64,000 bases of DNA from Pelagophyceae sp. CCMP2097 (Eukaryota > Sar > Pelagophyceae). The notes below the pieces were generated by a model that saw nothing but the letters and a program-made list of their open reading frames with translations, searched no databases and was not told where the DNA came from. Location of the stretch: contig MU657181.1 in the NCBI GenBank assembly GCA_026770575.1, positions 203,888-267,887 of the forward strand, read 5' to 3'. How positions within the stretch are numbered: the first letter of the stretch is position 1; every line of letters starts with the position of its first letter. Below are positions 1 to 10,032 of the stretch, in pieces. A program made the position numbers and the translations under genes.

Positions 1-1456
1 GCGCCTCGACTCGCAGCGTCGAATACGCCCACACGATGTTTGCAAGGTCTTGCGGATTGAACGTTTCAATCTTCTTTGATGCTTCTGCGGCGACCGCCCG
101 AAACAGCGCCGGCGCCGCGACGCCCGCCTTTGCAAAAGCCCACACGGTGCTCGCGAGCGCTTGCGGGTTGAACGTTGCAATCTTCTTCAATACTTCCGTG
201 ACGACAACCCGGAACAGCGCCGGCGCCGCGACGCCGGCCGTCGCATAGGCCCACACGGTGTTCGCGAGGTCTTGTGGGTTGAACGCCTTGATCTGCTTCG
301 GAGCTTCTGTGGCGACGGCCTCGAACAGCGCCGGCGCCTCGACTCCCGCCGTCGCAAAGGCCCAGACGGTGTTTGCGAAGGCTTGCGGATCGAACGTCTT
401 GATCTGATTCGGAGCTTCTGCGGCGATGGCCTCGAAGAGCCCCGGCGCCTCGACTCGCAGCTTTGCGTAGGCCCAGACGATGTTCGCGTAGTTTTGCGGG
501 CTGCACGCCGCGACCTTTATCGAGGCTTCTTCCGCGATTGCCCTGAAGAGCCTTGGGGCCTCGACGCCAGCCTTTGCAAAAGCCCACGCCGTGTTGGCGA
601 GCCCTTGCGGTTTGAACACCTGGATCTTCGTCGACGCTTCTTTAGCCACTGCCTCGAAGAGCAGCGGCGCTTCGAAGCCCGCCGTCGCAAAGGCCCAGAC
701 GAGGTTGGTCAGGTTCTGACCGCTAAACGTCTGCATCTTCTTCTTCGATTCAAAGGCGACGGCTTCGAACAGCGCCGACGCCTCGATGCCGCCGATCTTG
801 GTGATGCCCCAGACGGCGTTGGAAAGGTCGCGGGCCTGCCACGAATTGGCGTCGGAAACGACGCTCGCCGCGGCGCGCGCGGCCAGCTCGCGGAGCAGCG
901 GCCGAGACGTGTCTTCAAAGGAGCGGCTGAGGACGCCGATTCGGTGGAGCGACGTGGCGAAGTTGATAAAGTCGTAGTCTTTGCCCTTTGTAGTGAAAAG
1001 GTTGAGGATGCCGCCGGCGTTGACAGTCGTGACGAGGCGCTCGTTGAGCGCCACGGCCGCCTGCCGAACGAGCTTCTTCGCCCGCTGCTCCTGTTGCAGC
1101 GTCTTCGCGCGCCTCGGCTTGATGTACGTGACGCGCTCGACGTTGATGGGTTCGCCGAAGCACGTCGATCCGTCCAGCGCCTCAAGCGCCAACGGCACCG
1201 ACGCCGGCGCACAAGTCTCCAGAGTGACAAATGCCGTGCCGCGCGCGAGGCCCGTGGCCTTGTCCAAGGGCACGCGCACGCGGCTGACGGGGCACACCTT
1301 TTCGAACGCGCAGCGGACTGCTTCCACCGTCGCGTCGCCCGGTAAGCCGCTCACGTACAGCTCCGCCTCGGCCTTGGCGCACGGCGCCGCAAAGGGCTCC
1401 GTCGCGAACGGACGCGAAAAAAGGCGGCCCGCCACCGCGCGCGGGGCCGCGCGCAT
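1..1456 (-). CDS. RRM plus FNPQ-LANTVWA repeat protein, 3' end outside the window
   Basis: About 485 residues are visible from ATG 1456 in a frame that stays open to the left edge, so the C-terminus is missing. Residues 1-30 are Arg/Ala-rich with no acidic residue before about 21 and look like an organelle transit peptide. Residues about 37-120 read as an RRM: RNP2-like ELYVSGLP and RNP1-like ARGTAFVTLE. After a basic linker come eight tandem 37-residue helical units, typified by FNPQDLANTVWAYATAGVAA. Such repeats are known from large algal and apicomplexan protein families, some with RAP domains, linked to organellar RNA metabolism. RNA binding in mitochondrion or plastid is therefore likely but inferred. 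The 111-bp periodicity of the DNA is the protein repeat itself. The start was chosen because it is the first in-frame ATG before the transit-like segment. It lies 123 bp from the divergent exchanger gene. Confidence 0.85.
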   Translation of the reverse strand, partial: MRAAPRAVAGRLFSRPFATEPFAAPCAKAEAELYVSGLPGDATVEAVRCAFEKVCPVSRVRVPLDKATGLARGTAFVTLETCAPASVPLALEALDGSTCFGEPINVERVTYIKPRRAKTLQQEQRAKKLVRQAAVALNERLVTTVNAGGILNLFTTKGKDYDFINFATSLHRIGVLSRSFEDTSRPLLRELAARAAASVVSDANSWQARDLSNAVWGITKIGGIEASALFEAVAFESKKKMQTFSGQNLTNLVWAFATAGFEAPLLFEAVAKEASTKIQVFKPQGLANTAWAFAKAGVEAPRLFRAIAEEASIKVAACSPQNYANIVWAYAKLRVEAPGLFEAIAAEAPNQIKTFDPQAFANTVWAFATAGVEAPALFEAVATEAPKQIKAFNPQDLANTVWAYATAGVAAPALFRVVVTEVLKKIATFNPQALASTVWAFAKAGVAAPALFRAVAAEASKKIETFNPQDLANIVWAYSTLRVEA

Positions 1457-1579
1457 GGCCGCCGACGACCAGATTCGAGTCGCACGACGGCTTCTCCGAA
1501 CTTTAGGATTTGATTTTCCAATTCAAATCTAAAGGACATCACTGACGCACCCGCGTTCGAAGGTGCGGGCGCCGCTCCG
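1457..1579. promoter_or_regulatory. Short divergent promoter region
   Basis: Only 123 bp separate the two divergent start codons. The segment holds an AT-rich patch at about 1505-1535 in a GC-rich surrounding, with the inverted pair GATTTGA and TTCAAATC. The same boxes recur upstream of other genes in the window. A shared bidirectional promoter is inferred. Confidence 0.4.
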
Positions 1580-3434
1580 ATGGCGCGGCCGGGGCGGCGT
1601 CAGCCCGGCGCGCGGCGGTGGGGCCCGATGCTCGCCGCCGCCCTGGCGTGTGCGCTCACGCGCGGCGCCGCCGCCGCGGGCGTCGTCCCGACGGGCAGCG
1701 GGTCGGCCTCGCGCGTCCTGGCGGCGTTTCTGGCCCTTGTCGGTGGCTTCTTCGTAAGGACAGAACCCCCCACGTGTGGCAGGTCTCGAGTCTCAGGCGG
1801 GTCGCTTGGCGACCGCGCGTTGCGTGCAGCCTTGAGGGAACCTTTAGGTCTTCGTGGCCCTCGCGCTCGTCTGTGACGATTTCCTCTGCCCGGCCATCGA
1901 GGCCATTTGCGAACATTTCAACGTGCCCGAGGACATTGCAGGAGCCTCACTCCTCGCGCTCGGCTCGTCGGTGAGACCGTGGCGCAGGCAGCGCGCGCGA
2001 GGGCAGGCACAAAGCGCACCGGAGAGGCCCTCCCTGTAGAGGCCCTATTCGGGAGCCGCCGGTTCGGCCCGCGTGCGCCAGATTCGCCGGGTTCCGCCGC
2101 GCCAGGACCCTCTTCTGCAGGCGCCGGAAATCGTGATGAACGCTCTGGGCACGATGACGGGCAAGATCGAGCTCTCGCTGCCTGCTGTACTTGCGTCTGG
2201 CCTCATCGGTTTTGGGTTCGTGCCTCCTCTATGTGCAGCCGTGGCGCCCGCGGCCGGCCCGTCCGACGGCGCGTGGTGGCGGCGGCGCACCATGACGCTG
2301 CGGACGTGGCCCATTTTGCGCGACTCGGTGGCCTACGTCGTCGTCGTCACCTTCCTATTTATCTCGTCGGCGGATGGGGAGATGAGCCTCGGCGAGTCTG
2401 GCGCCCTCGTCGCCGCGTACGTGGCCTACATGGCAGTCGTCTGCGGGCCACACTTCGCCGGCTACCTCTGCGGCCCCCGCGGCCGCGCAAACTCGTACGA
2501 GCGCGTCATCGCCGAGGCCGACGAGGCCGCCGCCGCGCCAAACCCGCTGCGCGACGAGGCAAAAGAGGCCGCGGACGACGACGACGACGACGACGACGCC
2601 GACGTCCCCGACGACGAGGCTGCCAAGTCGCCGCTGCACTCGCCTTCGAAGATCTTCAAAGCGGCGCCCAAGTCGCCGCCGCACTCGCCGCGCTCGCTGC
2701 GCCGCTTCTTCCAGCCGCTCGAGGTCGAGACGCCCGCTTTGGACGAGGAGCCGGAGCGCCGCGGCATCGGGGAAACGGCCGTGGCGTGGGCGTCGTGGCC
2801 CATGGGCCACGCACTGCGCTTCACGGTGCCGTTCCCGGCGCCGGAGACGGGCTGGCTCTCTCCGGCGTACGTGGGCTGCGCCGAGGCGAAGTGGCGCGTC
2901 TGGGCGGGCCTCGGCGCGTCGTTAATCTGGGTCGGCTTGCTGGCCAACGCGGCGCTGTGGACGGCGCAGGACGCCTCTTTAGCCCTTGGCCTCTCGCCCG
3001 CGCTCGCCGGCGCGACGCTCCTGGCCTGGGGCGCCCAGATCCCCGACGTCCTCGGCAGCGTGTCCATGTCGCGGTCCGGCCTGGCGGACGCCGCCGTTGC
3101 CAACGCCGCCGGGTCCCAAGTCCTCAACGTGGCCATCGGCACGGGCCTCCCTTTCTTCATCTCGACGCTCGTCACCGGCGACGCAATTGTCCTCGGCGCC
3201 TCCGCGTCCACCGCCCTCGCCGTCCTCGGCGTCGTCGTCCTCGCAGTCGTCCTCACCTGGGTAGCCGCCGCCGTGCTCTGCGGCGGCGGCGCGAACTGCG
3301 GCACGACGGGGCCGGGCGCGCCGCCGCCGGGCAAGACCGCGCTCACGGCCGGCGGCGCCACGGGCTTGTTTGCCGTCGCCTCCACGGCGTACGCAATCTT
3401 CATCGTCGTCGAGCTCGTCGCCCCGCGAGTATGA
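1580..3434 (+). CDS. K+-dependent Na+/Ca2+ exchanger-like transporter (SLC24/CaCA family)
   Basis: Three exons, 1580-1753, 1848-1970 and 2121-3434, join in phase 0 to about 536 residues. Residues 1-33 look like a signal peptide (hydrophobic AAALACALT). The alpha-1 repeat is split by intron 2: GASLLALGSS then APEIVMNALGTMTG. The alpha-2 repeat is GATLLAWGAQIPDVLGS, then AAGSQVLN. These match the CaCA pattern of Gly-rich, acidic-containing inverted alpha repeats lining the ion path. Between the two halves lies a long hydrophilic loop with an Asp run and repeated SP-HSP motifs, presumably cytosolic and possibly phosphorylated. Position 1 of the second repeat has Q where many family members have T or S (GTSIPD), so ion preference may differ. 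Acting membrane unknown (plasma membrane or organelle). The stop lies 51 bp from the stop of the convergent TRAPPC1 gene. Confidence 0.88.
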
Positions 3435-3485
3435 CATGTTTTAAAAGCCCCCGACGTCGTGTCAAGTCGGGGTCTGTTACGGCGG

Positions 3486-4160
3486 TTAACGGAAGCAGGA
3501 GAGGCTCTCGACGTAGCTCCCGATCTGCTTGTCGAACAGCGGCGAGTCGACGGCGCCGTCGCCCTTTGGGTCGTGCGTCGGCGACTTGGCCACGCACTCT
3601 ACCCAAATGTTGGCGTATATGTGCCGCAGGTTGGGCCGCAGGTCGCCCGCGCCGTTGTCCTAGCCGCGCCGCGTCCAAACCCGTCGAGAAGGCAAACGGC
3701 TCCTGGGGGCTGTCTTCTTCGGGATATGACGCGGTGCCTCGCCGTGTTGAGCACGAAGCGCGTGCCCGAGAGGGACTCGAAGTTGTGCATGGTAAACGTG
3801 TTCGTCTTGAGGGCCAAAAGCCCTTCGCTCGACTTGAGCGAAGCCTAATATGACGATGACGACGCCGCGGCCAGCCTCCGAAGGACCCGGAGCGCACCAT
3901 GCAGTCGATCATGCCCTTAATGGAATAGAGCATGCCTACGTGACGGCGCGTCGCGGCTCGGCCCCGCGGCAGTGGGAGCGGTGCCGCCCCCCAGTGAGTG
4001 AATGTCGCGGCCGGGGCTGCGACGCACCGAATACGAGTCTTTTCTCTTCGGCGGCGTCCTCTGGGGACTTGTCCTCATCGTCCTGGGGCTTCTTTTGCCA
4101 CTCGCGGTAGTACAAACAAATGCCCCGGCGGTTGAAGATGTAAATGTTGTACAGCACCAT
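3486..4160 (-). CDS. TRAPPC1: TRAPP complex subunit 1 (Bet5-like longin-fold protein)
   Basis: Four exons, 4160-4028, 3935-3898, 3844-3731 and 3659-3486, give 152 residues, close to about 145 in animals. The order of conserved blocks is that of TRAPPC1/Bet5: MVLYNIYIFNRRGICLYYRE, then FGMLYSIKGMIDCM, then LKTNTFTMHNFESLSGTRFV, then NLRHIYANIWVECVAKSP, then a C-terminal DSPLFDKQIGSYV. The introns are tiny (92, 53 and 71 nt) with donors GTGCGT, GTGCGC and GTCATA, all restoring phase exactly. The protein is a small core subunit of the TRAPP vesicle-tethering complex, a Ypt1/Rab1 exchange factor at ER-Golgi membranes. It has an acidic insert, DDEDKSPEDAAEE, after the first block. Known from family: longin-like fold. 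Inferred: exact splice sites. Confidence 0.93.
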
Positions 4161-4610
4161 GCCGCAGACGCGCGCGCCGGTCCGGGGCACGCGGCGGGGG
4201 CCGCGCGCGCGCTCTAGCGCGCGTAACAACTTGTTTGGTCGAAAATAAAAGTCGCCGAAAAATAATTTAAAAACTCGACTTTCAACAGGTCCACGCCGCA
4301 AGTGCAAGGTGGCCCTCGAGAGGGCCCCTGGCGACCGTTGCTGAGGCGCCGTCCGCCGCTACGCCAAGCAGCCCGCCATGCCGCAGCAACCCTGCCGCTG
4401 CAGGCCCACGGCTCGTATGGAAATTGGAAGAGGCATGCTGCCCTGCCCGCTCCCCCTGGGGAGCCCTGGTCGGCCGTCTCGCAAAGTCGAAGCAATGTCC
4501 TCCGAGGGACCCACGGGCGCGGAGCGGGCGCTCTCGCGCCGCATAGCTTATATGAAGCGCGAGTGCGGCGTCGCGGCGGCGCCTCGCCGCGTCGCGGCCG
4601 CCGCCGGGAT

Positions 4611-5002
4611 TTACTTGCACTCCTTGCCCTCCGACGAGTCCGACGAGTCTTTGGACTCGCCGTCCTTGCCCTCGGACTGCTGCTCCTTGGCGTTCGGCGC
4701 CGGTCCGCCCATCTTCTTGCCTGCGCAGATGCGCGGTCGCGGCGCCGCCGCGCGCGCGAGCCGCCGTCCAACCGCCAGGGAGTCCCGCCGCCCGCCCGCG
4801 GCGCGGGGGGGGGGCGCCCCTGCGCACCTTTGAACTTGATGGCCTCGAGCTCCATCTCGCGCCGTGCCTCGGCCTCGTGCTGTTTGTTGTCGAGCTCCAT
4901 CAGGGTGAGCGGCTTGCGCGCCAGCCGCTCGCGCTCGCGCGCCTCCAAACGCTCCACGATGGACGGCGGCGCCCCGCCCTTCGACTCCTCGACCTGCGGC
5001 AT
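4611..5002 (-). CDS. Small charged helical protein, unknown function
   Basis: Two exons, 5002-4828 and 4720-4611, give 94 residues. Exon 1 encodes MPQVEESKGGAPPSIVERLE followed by a Lys/Arg/Glu helix with KPLTLMELDNKQHEAEARRE. Exon 2 encodes a basic then Ser/Asp/Glu-rich tail ending in KECK. The KPL-L-EL-K---AE-RR pattern is loosely like stathmin-type tubulin-binding helices, but the similarity is short and charged helices mislead, so no function is assigned. A TAG|G acceptor-like site sits directly before the ATG, so an upstream non-coding exon, or a further coding exon, is possible. Donor GTGCGC and acceptor CAG keep phase. Confidence 0.6.
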
Positions 5003-5243
5003 CCTAGTCGACGCGCCGCGCTCGTGGAACGGCTGGCTGCCCCGGAAAGGTCTGTGTTCAAACCGGCAGCTGTTGGCAGTGTTGCGAAGTCAACCTGAGA
5101 AAAGGAGAGAGAGAGTTCGGCGCTTTCAGCGCCGCGTCGACGAGCGGGGCGGCGCGGGGAGGGGTGGCCCGTCCCGGCCTGGGGCTCCTCTCAAAAGAAC
5201 GGTTTAAAAGCGCTTTCGAAAAGGGTCCCCTTTCTCCGCGCGG

Positions 5244-6319
5244 TCAGGAGACGGCGCAGCAGGGTTGCTGCTGGGGCGCGCCTGGTCGGCTTTTGCGGGG
5301 CTTGCCCTCGTCGAGGTGGTCGTATTTTGGAAATTTGACGAGGAGCATTTTCGCGAGCCACGAGTACGGCGTGAGCTCTTGGCCCGTGCGCTCCACCTCG
5401 ACCTTCTCGGAAGCGTAGTCGTCGGTGATGTCGCAGCCCGGGATGGGGTCGACGACTTGGTTATAAAGTTCGACGATGTCGTCCTACGCAAACGCCGTCG
5501 GCGTCGGCCATCCAGAACCCCTCCGCAATACCTCGCACCTCGTCGGTGCACATGGCAAAGGAGACGAAGACTTCGGCGGGCTTGGATCGGATGAGGTCGG
5601 ACATCTGGTCAAAAGAGCAGTCGCTGGGCACGCCGTCCGTGAGCACCAAGAGCAACGTGTCCTTTTCGTCCGAGCCGTGGCCGCGAACGACGGGCTGCAG
5701 GTTGGCCAGCAGCGGCGTCTTGCCGTACGCCTTTGGTTTGCGCAGGAAGATGTCGTCGAGTTGCGAGGAGACGGTGATCTTGTACCACTGGTCGTCATTT
5801 AGAAACTTTAGCCAGAAGCCATCGGCGTGCTCGATGACGAGGAGCATGGTGGAGAGCATCCTCAGAGTGCGCTGCAGCTCCTGCCACCGCGTCATGGGGT
5901 TGGCGTGGTCCGTGTAGTCCGTGACGCGGTTCATGGAGCCAGAGTCGTCGGCGATGACGACAATGTCCGTCCCGACCTACGACGCGACTCTAGCAGGGCC
6001 GGAGCATTTGGGCGCACCAGCTGGAGCAGGTCGTGGACGTACTCCTCCGGTAAGCCGAGCTCTTCGACCTGTTGCGCGCGCGTATAGCGCTCCCGGACGC
6101 GCGCTTCGGCCCCGGTGGTCCGGGGGCGGCACGGACCATGTGTCGGATGCGGTCGCTCAGCGCGTGCTGCGCGGGCGCGTCGCCGATTACGACGGGCGCG
6201 CCCGCGACGACGAGGCCCGACCCGTCAGACCCGACGTCGATGGAAACGTCCCCGACGCGAGTCACCACCGCCGTCGGTAGCGACGATGCCTCCATGACCG
6301 CCGTCGGCATCGCCTCCAT
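5244..6319 (-). CDS. von Willebrand A domain protein with C-terminal CaaX-like box
   Basis: Four exons, 6319-6137, 6068-6018, 5976-5539 and 5483-5244, join in phase 0 to 303 residues. After about 75 residues a VWA (Rossmann-like) domain starts with DIVVIADDSGSM, a perfect DxSxS metal-site motif. YGKTPL supplies the MIDAS threonine and LLLVLTDGVPSD the acidic residue. The domain runs to about residue 225 and is followed by a conserved-looking tail. The last residues are QQPCCAVS, a CaaX-type ending that would allow prenylation, so a membrane-attached cytosolic protein is likely. VWA domains bind partners through a divalent metal; the partner cannot be named here. Exon 1 is the least certain. 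A further upstream exon cannot be excluded. Confidence 0.82.
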
Positions 6320-7198
6320 GGCCGTCGTCGGCAGGGCGCCGCTCCAGCACGAACGTTCGACGTTCGTAACGTCGAGATCCTTTTTCTCTGTGACGTTAAA
6401 GAGGAACGCATCAAATCCTTAAAAAATCTGAAACATTTGAAAAGTTCTTCGAACATCACGAGAACATGATCCGTGCCGGAGCTTTTGCTCGTCGAGCGCC
6501 CGTGGCCGTGACGGGCGCCGGGTCCTCCGGATGGACCCTTCGGCAGGCATGGCGCCTCTGTCGGCGAGGCTCCCGAGGGGCGCTGGGCCAGAATGGACGT
6601 CGGAAGGCTACTCGGACGTAGGGAGTCGACTCACGCGGGGATGATGGAGAAGATCTCGAGCCCGGCGAAGCCGACGACGAGGACGGCGATGCACCGGAGG
6701 TGGGCGCCTCCGCCTGCGACGACGGCTTTGCCGACTGCGCGGCGCTCTACTCCTTTGCCGCCGCGGACTGCGCCGCCGCGCGGACTCCTTCCGCTGGGCG
6801 GCGCTGCTCGTCAAGCACGCGCCACGACGCGCCGCCCGAGGCTGCGGCGCCGGACCCTCAGGGACGCGGAGTCAAGCAGTCCGCGTCCCCAGGCCCGGCC
6901 CGCTCCTTCGACTCGCCGCGCGCAGCAGAGGCTCCGCGGCGACCCGCGTCCTTTTGCGGCTCCGGCAGCGTGGGCCCGGCCTCGCCCGGCGCCGAAGGCG
7001 CGGCCGATCCGCCGTCGCCGCCACGGATCCCGGGCCCTTTGGCCCGGCCGTCGAGTCGCACTCACGCCGCGGTGCTCACTGGCACTCTTGTACGCTTGAG
7101 ATGAGCATAGCGTGGCAGATCCCGGGCGTGATTTTAAGGGAGCGCGAGGGCGCCCTCGCGGGCGCCACGGCAGCGACGGCGTGGGTGTGCTGCGCGCC
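6320..7198. other. Region without a convincing gene
   Basis: The first 130 bp upstream of the VWA gene contain AT-rich boxes (TCAAATCC and CATTTGAAAAG at about 6414-6440), a plausible promoter. Around 6640-6760 on the minus strand one frame ends in a short hydrophobic stretch, CIAVLVVGFAGLEIFSIIPA, then a stop. It could be a terminal exon, but nothing upstream joins to it with confidence. The remaining open frames are low-complexity Arg/Pro/Ala translations typical of shadow frames in GC-rich DNA. Confidence 0.35.
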
Positions 7199-8018
7199 TC
7201 AGACGACGGAAGAGGCGGGAGAGAGGGGGGCCTTGTCGTGCAACTTGGTTTCGACGGCCGGCGCGGGCTTCGCGGTATCCGCCTCGCCGGCCGCCGCGCG
7301 CTGCCTGTCGCGGTGGTCGCGCGCGACGTGGGTGCGAGACGCAAAAACGCGGGGCTCGCCTTATTCGGGATCTCCAGACGTGGAGGCCAAAGGCGACGGC
7401 GACGAGGCCGCAGCAGACAAAGGCGGCCAGGACGAGGACGACGTCGTTCGCAATCGACCAGGAGATGCCCGCCGATTTCTGCTTGGTCGGTTCTTGCGTG
7501 GGCCTCGTCGTCGGCGCCGGCGACGGCGGGCACGGCGTGTCCCAGGCCCGGACGCACGAATCCGTCGCGCCGCACCACGAGTAGCCGGCCGACGTCAGGC
7601 ACGGCTCGCCGTCCTTGGGCCCGCCGATGCTCGCCAAGGAAACGGGCTCTTGCGTCGCCGCCGCCGCCGCCGCGTCGGACGCGCAGGGCGTATCCCAGGG
7701 CCGGATGCACGACGCCGACGCCGCGCACCAGGAAAACGTCGACAGGCAGAGCTGCGCGCTGGCCTTCAAAGCGTCGTCGGCGTCGGCGGCGCAGTCGGCC
7801 TCTTCGAGGCAGTCCTCGGAGCCTTTGTCCCTGCGCCACTTTTCGGGCGCGCAGGCGCATCCGGCGAGGCAGACTTGGGAGCACACCGTCGGCGCCGCCG
7901 CGCCGCAGACCAAGGGGCAGACGGAGTGGCAGTCGGAGTACACGAGGCCGCCCGCGCACGGCGGCGCCGAAGCGGCGCGCGCTGATACGAGCGCCGCGAC
8001 GCACAGGAGCCCGAACAT
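7199..8018 (-). CDS. Secreted TIL-type cysteine-rich, single-pass membrane protein
   Basis: ATG 8018 starts a signal peptide (MFGLLCVAALVSARAAS). Next comes a Cys-rich block with the C-C-C pattern of trypsin-inhibitor-like (TIL) domains, CHSVCPLVCG to CLAGCACAP. Then come two copies of a 20-odd-residue unit, CLSTFSWC..SCIRPWDTPC and CLTSAGYSWC..SCVRAWDTPC. A Thr/Pro-rich stalk leads to a transmembrane helix, VVLVLAAFVCCGLVAVAFG. After the helix the original frame runs to a stop at 7134 as Arg-rich sequence. A second frame ending at 7199 gives a normal-looking cytosolic tail (ETKLHDKAPLSPASSVV), which I prefer, but a clean intron joining the two was not found. Likely a surface protein. The inhibitor function is inferred from the fold type only. 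Confidence 0.68.
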
Positions 8019-8903
8019 GGCCGCCCTTGGAGACGGCGGCAGCGGCGCTGATGCGGAAGCGACTCCGCCCGGGGTTTGCGTGCCCTGACCTGGGCTCTGA
8101 AGGGTTCGACCGGGACCGGTCGTTCCAGCTGGTCGTTCGCGCCGGACTGCCGAGACAGCGCAATTCTGCTTTAAATCTGAATCTTTCGCAAGCACTCTCT
8201 CTCTCTGATAGTGGATTTGAAGCGAGCATGACAAATGTATTGTTCCAACAAGTTGTTCCGACTAGCTCCCGGGAGGCCTGCTATCGTCGACGCAGTGGCA
8301 GCATCATAGACGCAGTGGTCAGCCGTGTGCTTCGACAGCCGACGGAGTGTCACTTCAAAAGTCGTCGTTGGCGGGGCCGAGGGTCCACTCAGGCTGGCAC
8401 CGACCCGCACCCGAGCCCCGTCGTGCGCCGCCCGAGGCACCGAGGAGCCTGCTCCAACGACCTCGGAAGTTTGAGCGCTGACCAGGGGACCGCAACTCGG
8501 GCTTGGACTCGATTTGTCGTTTGGCCCTTTGCCTGCCCTCGCTGCGGCTCAACCAAAGCAGGGCGCCGGACGCCGCGGCTGCAGACACCGCGTCGCGACG
8601 GCCCAGCGGCCCCGCCGGCCGATGGCACGCCGGCAGTGGCAGGTGCGGTGGAGACTCTTCGGCTGGTGGCATTCAAGGCCGGCCGCGCCGTTCGGCACGC
8701 TGGAGGTGCTTGGTCTTGGAGCTTCGCCTCGCCTGGATCAAGGCGTTCGAAAGCTCGAGCGGCGGCTGGGACGGCATCGCGGCCTGCTGGACGTGGCCTG
8801 CGGGCCGTCCATCGCACTCGCCGGCGGCGGCCGGTGCCTGAACGAGGGGACGGTGGTCGATACGAAAGCCGCCGCGGCCCTCATGCGTCTCGAGGATCCA
8901 CGG
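8019..8903. other. Intergenic region with AT-rich promoter-like patch
   Basis: The part next to the TIL-protein start (about 8165-8225) is AT-rich and holds TTTAAATCTGAATC, a CT repeat and GTGGATTTGAAG, resembling boxes upstream of other genes here. From 8240 to 8900 I see only GC-rich sequence with shadow open frames. No coding region is supported. Confidence 0.4.
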
Positions 8904-9851
8904 TCACGGGAAGGACGAGCACCGAAAGGACGCGGCGAGGAACCGCAAGTGCGCCTCCCAGGCAGTGTGCGCGGCGTAGTGCACCCGGGCCTCCTCCAAC
9001 TTGAAATGCAAAATCTCGCGCTTGGAAGCAATGGCCACCCGCTGGTGCTCTTCCTCTTGGTCCAAAGCTTTGAGCTTGACAGCGAACACGGTCGCGCGGG
9101 ACGCCTCGAGCTGCGCGAAGATGGTGGTGGTAGTCGCGGCGAGCACGACCGACGCTTCGCAGACTTCGGCCAAGTTGCGCCTGACGCATTCGACACATAT
9201 GAACTTGGCAAGCCCTTCGTCGGGGAAATTCACATGCGCACCGAATCTTCGCCTTAACCGCCGCCGACTCCTCCGTATAGTACTTGATCATGTCGAGCCT
9301 ATTGTTTCGACGACGTCCTGCGGGCGCGGCGGAGAAATCTGAGGACGCCGCCTTGTCGTTTTTGACTCCACTTCCCTCTCGATCTGTCGCGCTCGGTCTA
9401 GGTCGAGTGCCGAGCCGGCGTTCGACGGGATGAAGACCGTGTCCGGGAGCGGGTGCGAAACCGGGGCGCTCGAACCGAGGCTCTCGCGGTCGACGGGCTG
9501 ACGGCTCTGCGCAGCGGCTCGCCGGGCGTGCACCGTCGCCGCGGGAGGCGGCGGCTGCGGCGGTTCGTCGTCGGCGGCGGGCGGCGGTTCGTCGGCGGTG
9601 GCCAGCGGCGGCGGTTCTCCGGCGGCGGGCGGCGGGTCGCCGGCGGCGGCGGCGGCGGGCTTTCCGTCGAGCGGGCGCCGTGGCACGCCGTCCACGTGTC
9701 GCGTCGGCTGCTGGGCCTGGGCTCCACCGCCGTGCGGTGCGGCGCCGGGATTCGTAGCGGGCGCGGGCGCGGCGTCGTCCACGCTGCTGAGCGGTGCGCG
9801 GCTCCGAGTCGGCGGCCCGGTCCGCAGAGAAGGCGGGCGGCGCCCGGTCAT
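8904..9851 (-). CDS. Proline-rich/coiled-coil protein, exon structure partly open
   Basis: The best-supported part is 9291-9242 joined to 9180-8904 through a 61-nt GTGCGC...CAG|G intron. It gives MIKYYTEESAAVKAKIR then a long helix, NLAEVCEASVVLAATTTTIF, followed by LDQEEEHQRVAIASKREI and so on to SFRCSSFP. Upstream in the same strand (9851-9370) an open frame encodes a Pro/Ala-rich stretch (repeated EPPPAADDEPP type) ending in a charged helix DLDRARQIEREVESK. It probably is the N-terminus, yet no donor/acceptor pair I tried joined it in phase, so the link is tentative. A faint resemblance of the helix to Abl-interactor (ABI) N-terminal coiled coils was noticed but is too weak to use. Function unknown. 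Confidence 0.5.
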
Positions 9852-9894
9852 GATCGGGAACCCGCGGTCGCCGTGCCGCTCGCAGGATATTCGG

Positions 9895-10032
9895 ATATTA
9901 TATCAATCTCTGTCAGAATCGGAAAGATTTGAAATAATTCTCGGTAGAACTGAAATTACAGAGTAAGAATTTATTTCTCGTTGTTTTCTCAGCTGGGCTC
10001 AGAGCTCCTTGAGTCTGCTCTCGTCTACGTCC
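9895..10032. promoter_or_regulatory. AT-rich intergenic segment
   Basis: About 80 bp (9895-9985) fall far below the local GC level and contain AGATTTGAAATAATTC, one of the recurring ATTTGAA boxes. It sits between two divergent coiled-coil genes and may drive one or both. Inferred from composition only. Confidence 0.35.

Noticed and set aside
1..830. Regular 111-bp direct repeats as a possible CRISPR-like or satellite array
   Set aside because: The units are coding (37 residues each), diverge at third positions and have no spacers.
161..1345. Long plus-strand open frame of 394 codons
   Set aside because: It is the exact antisense of the RRM/FNPQ-repeat protein. Its translation is Arg-rich repetitive shadow sequence.
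2570..2620. GAC repeat in the exchanger as a separate repeat locus
   Set aside because: It is short and simply encodes an Asp run in a hydrophilic loop.
1907..3853. 648-codon plus-strand open frame
   Set aside because: It overlaps the exchanger in another frame and is Arg/Ala-rich low complexity. The exchanger frame carries the family motifs.
4611..5002. Stathmin assignment for the small charged protein
   Set aside because: Similarity is confined to about 20 charged helical residues, which is not enough.
6640..6760. Minus-strand exon ending CIAVLVVGFAGLEIFSIIPA
   Set aside because: No upstream exon joins in phase and no family is recognised, so it is only mentioned within the gap entry.
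8904..9291. ABI (Abl-interactor) assignment for the coiled-coil gene
   Set aside because: Only a loose helix pattern is shared. The Pro-rich part is at the wrong end and no SH3 or HHR motif is clear.
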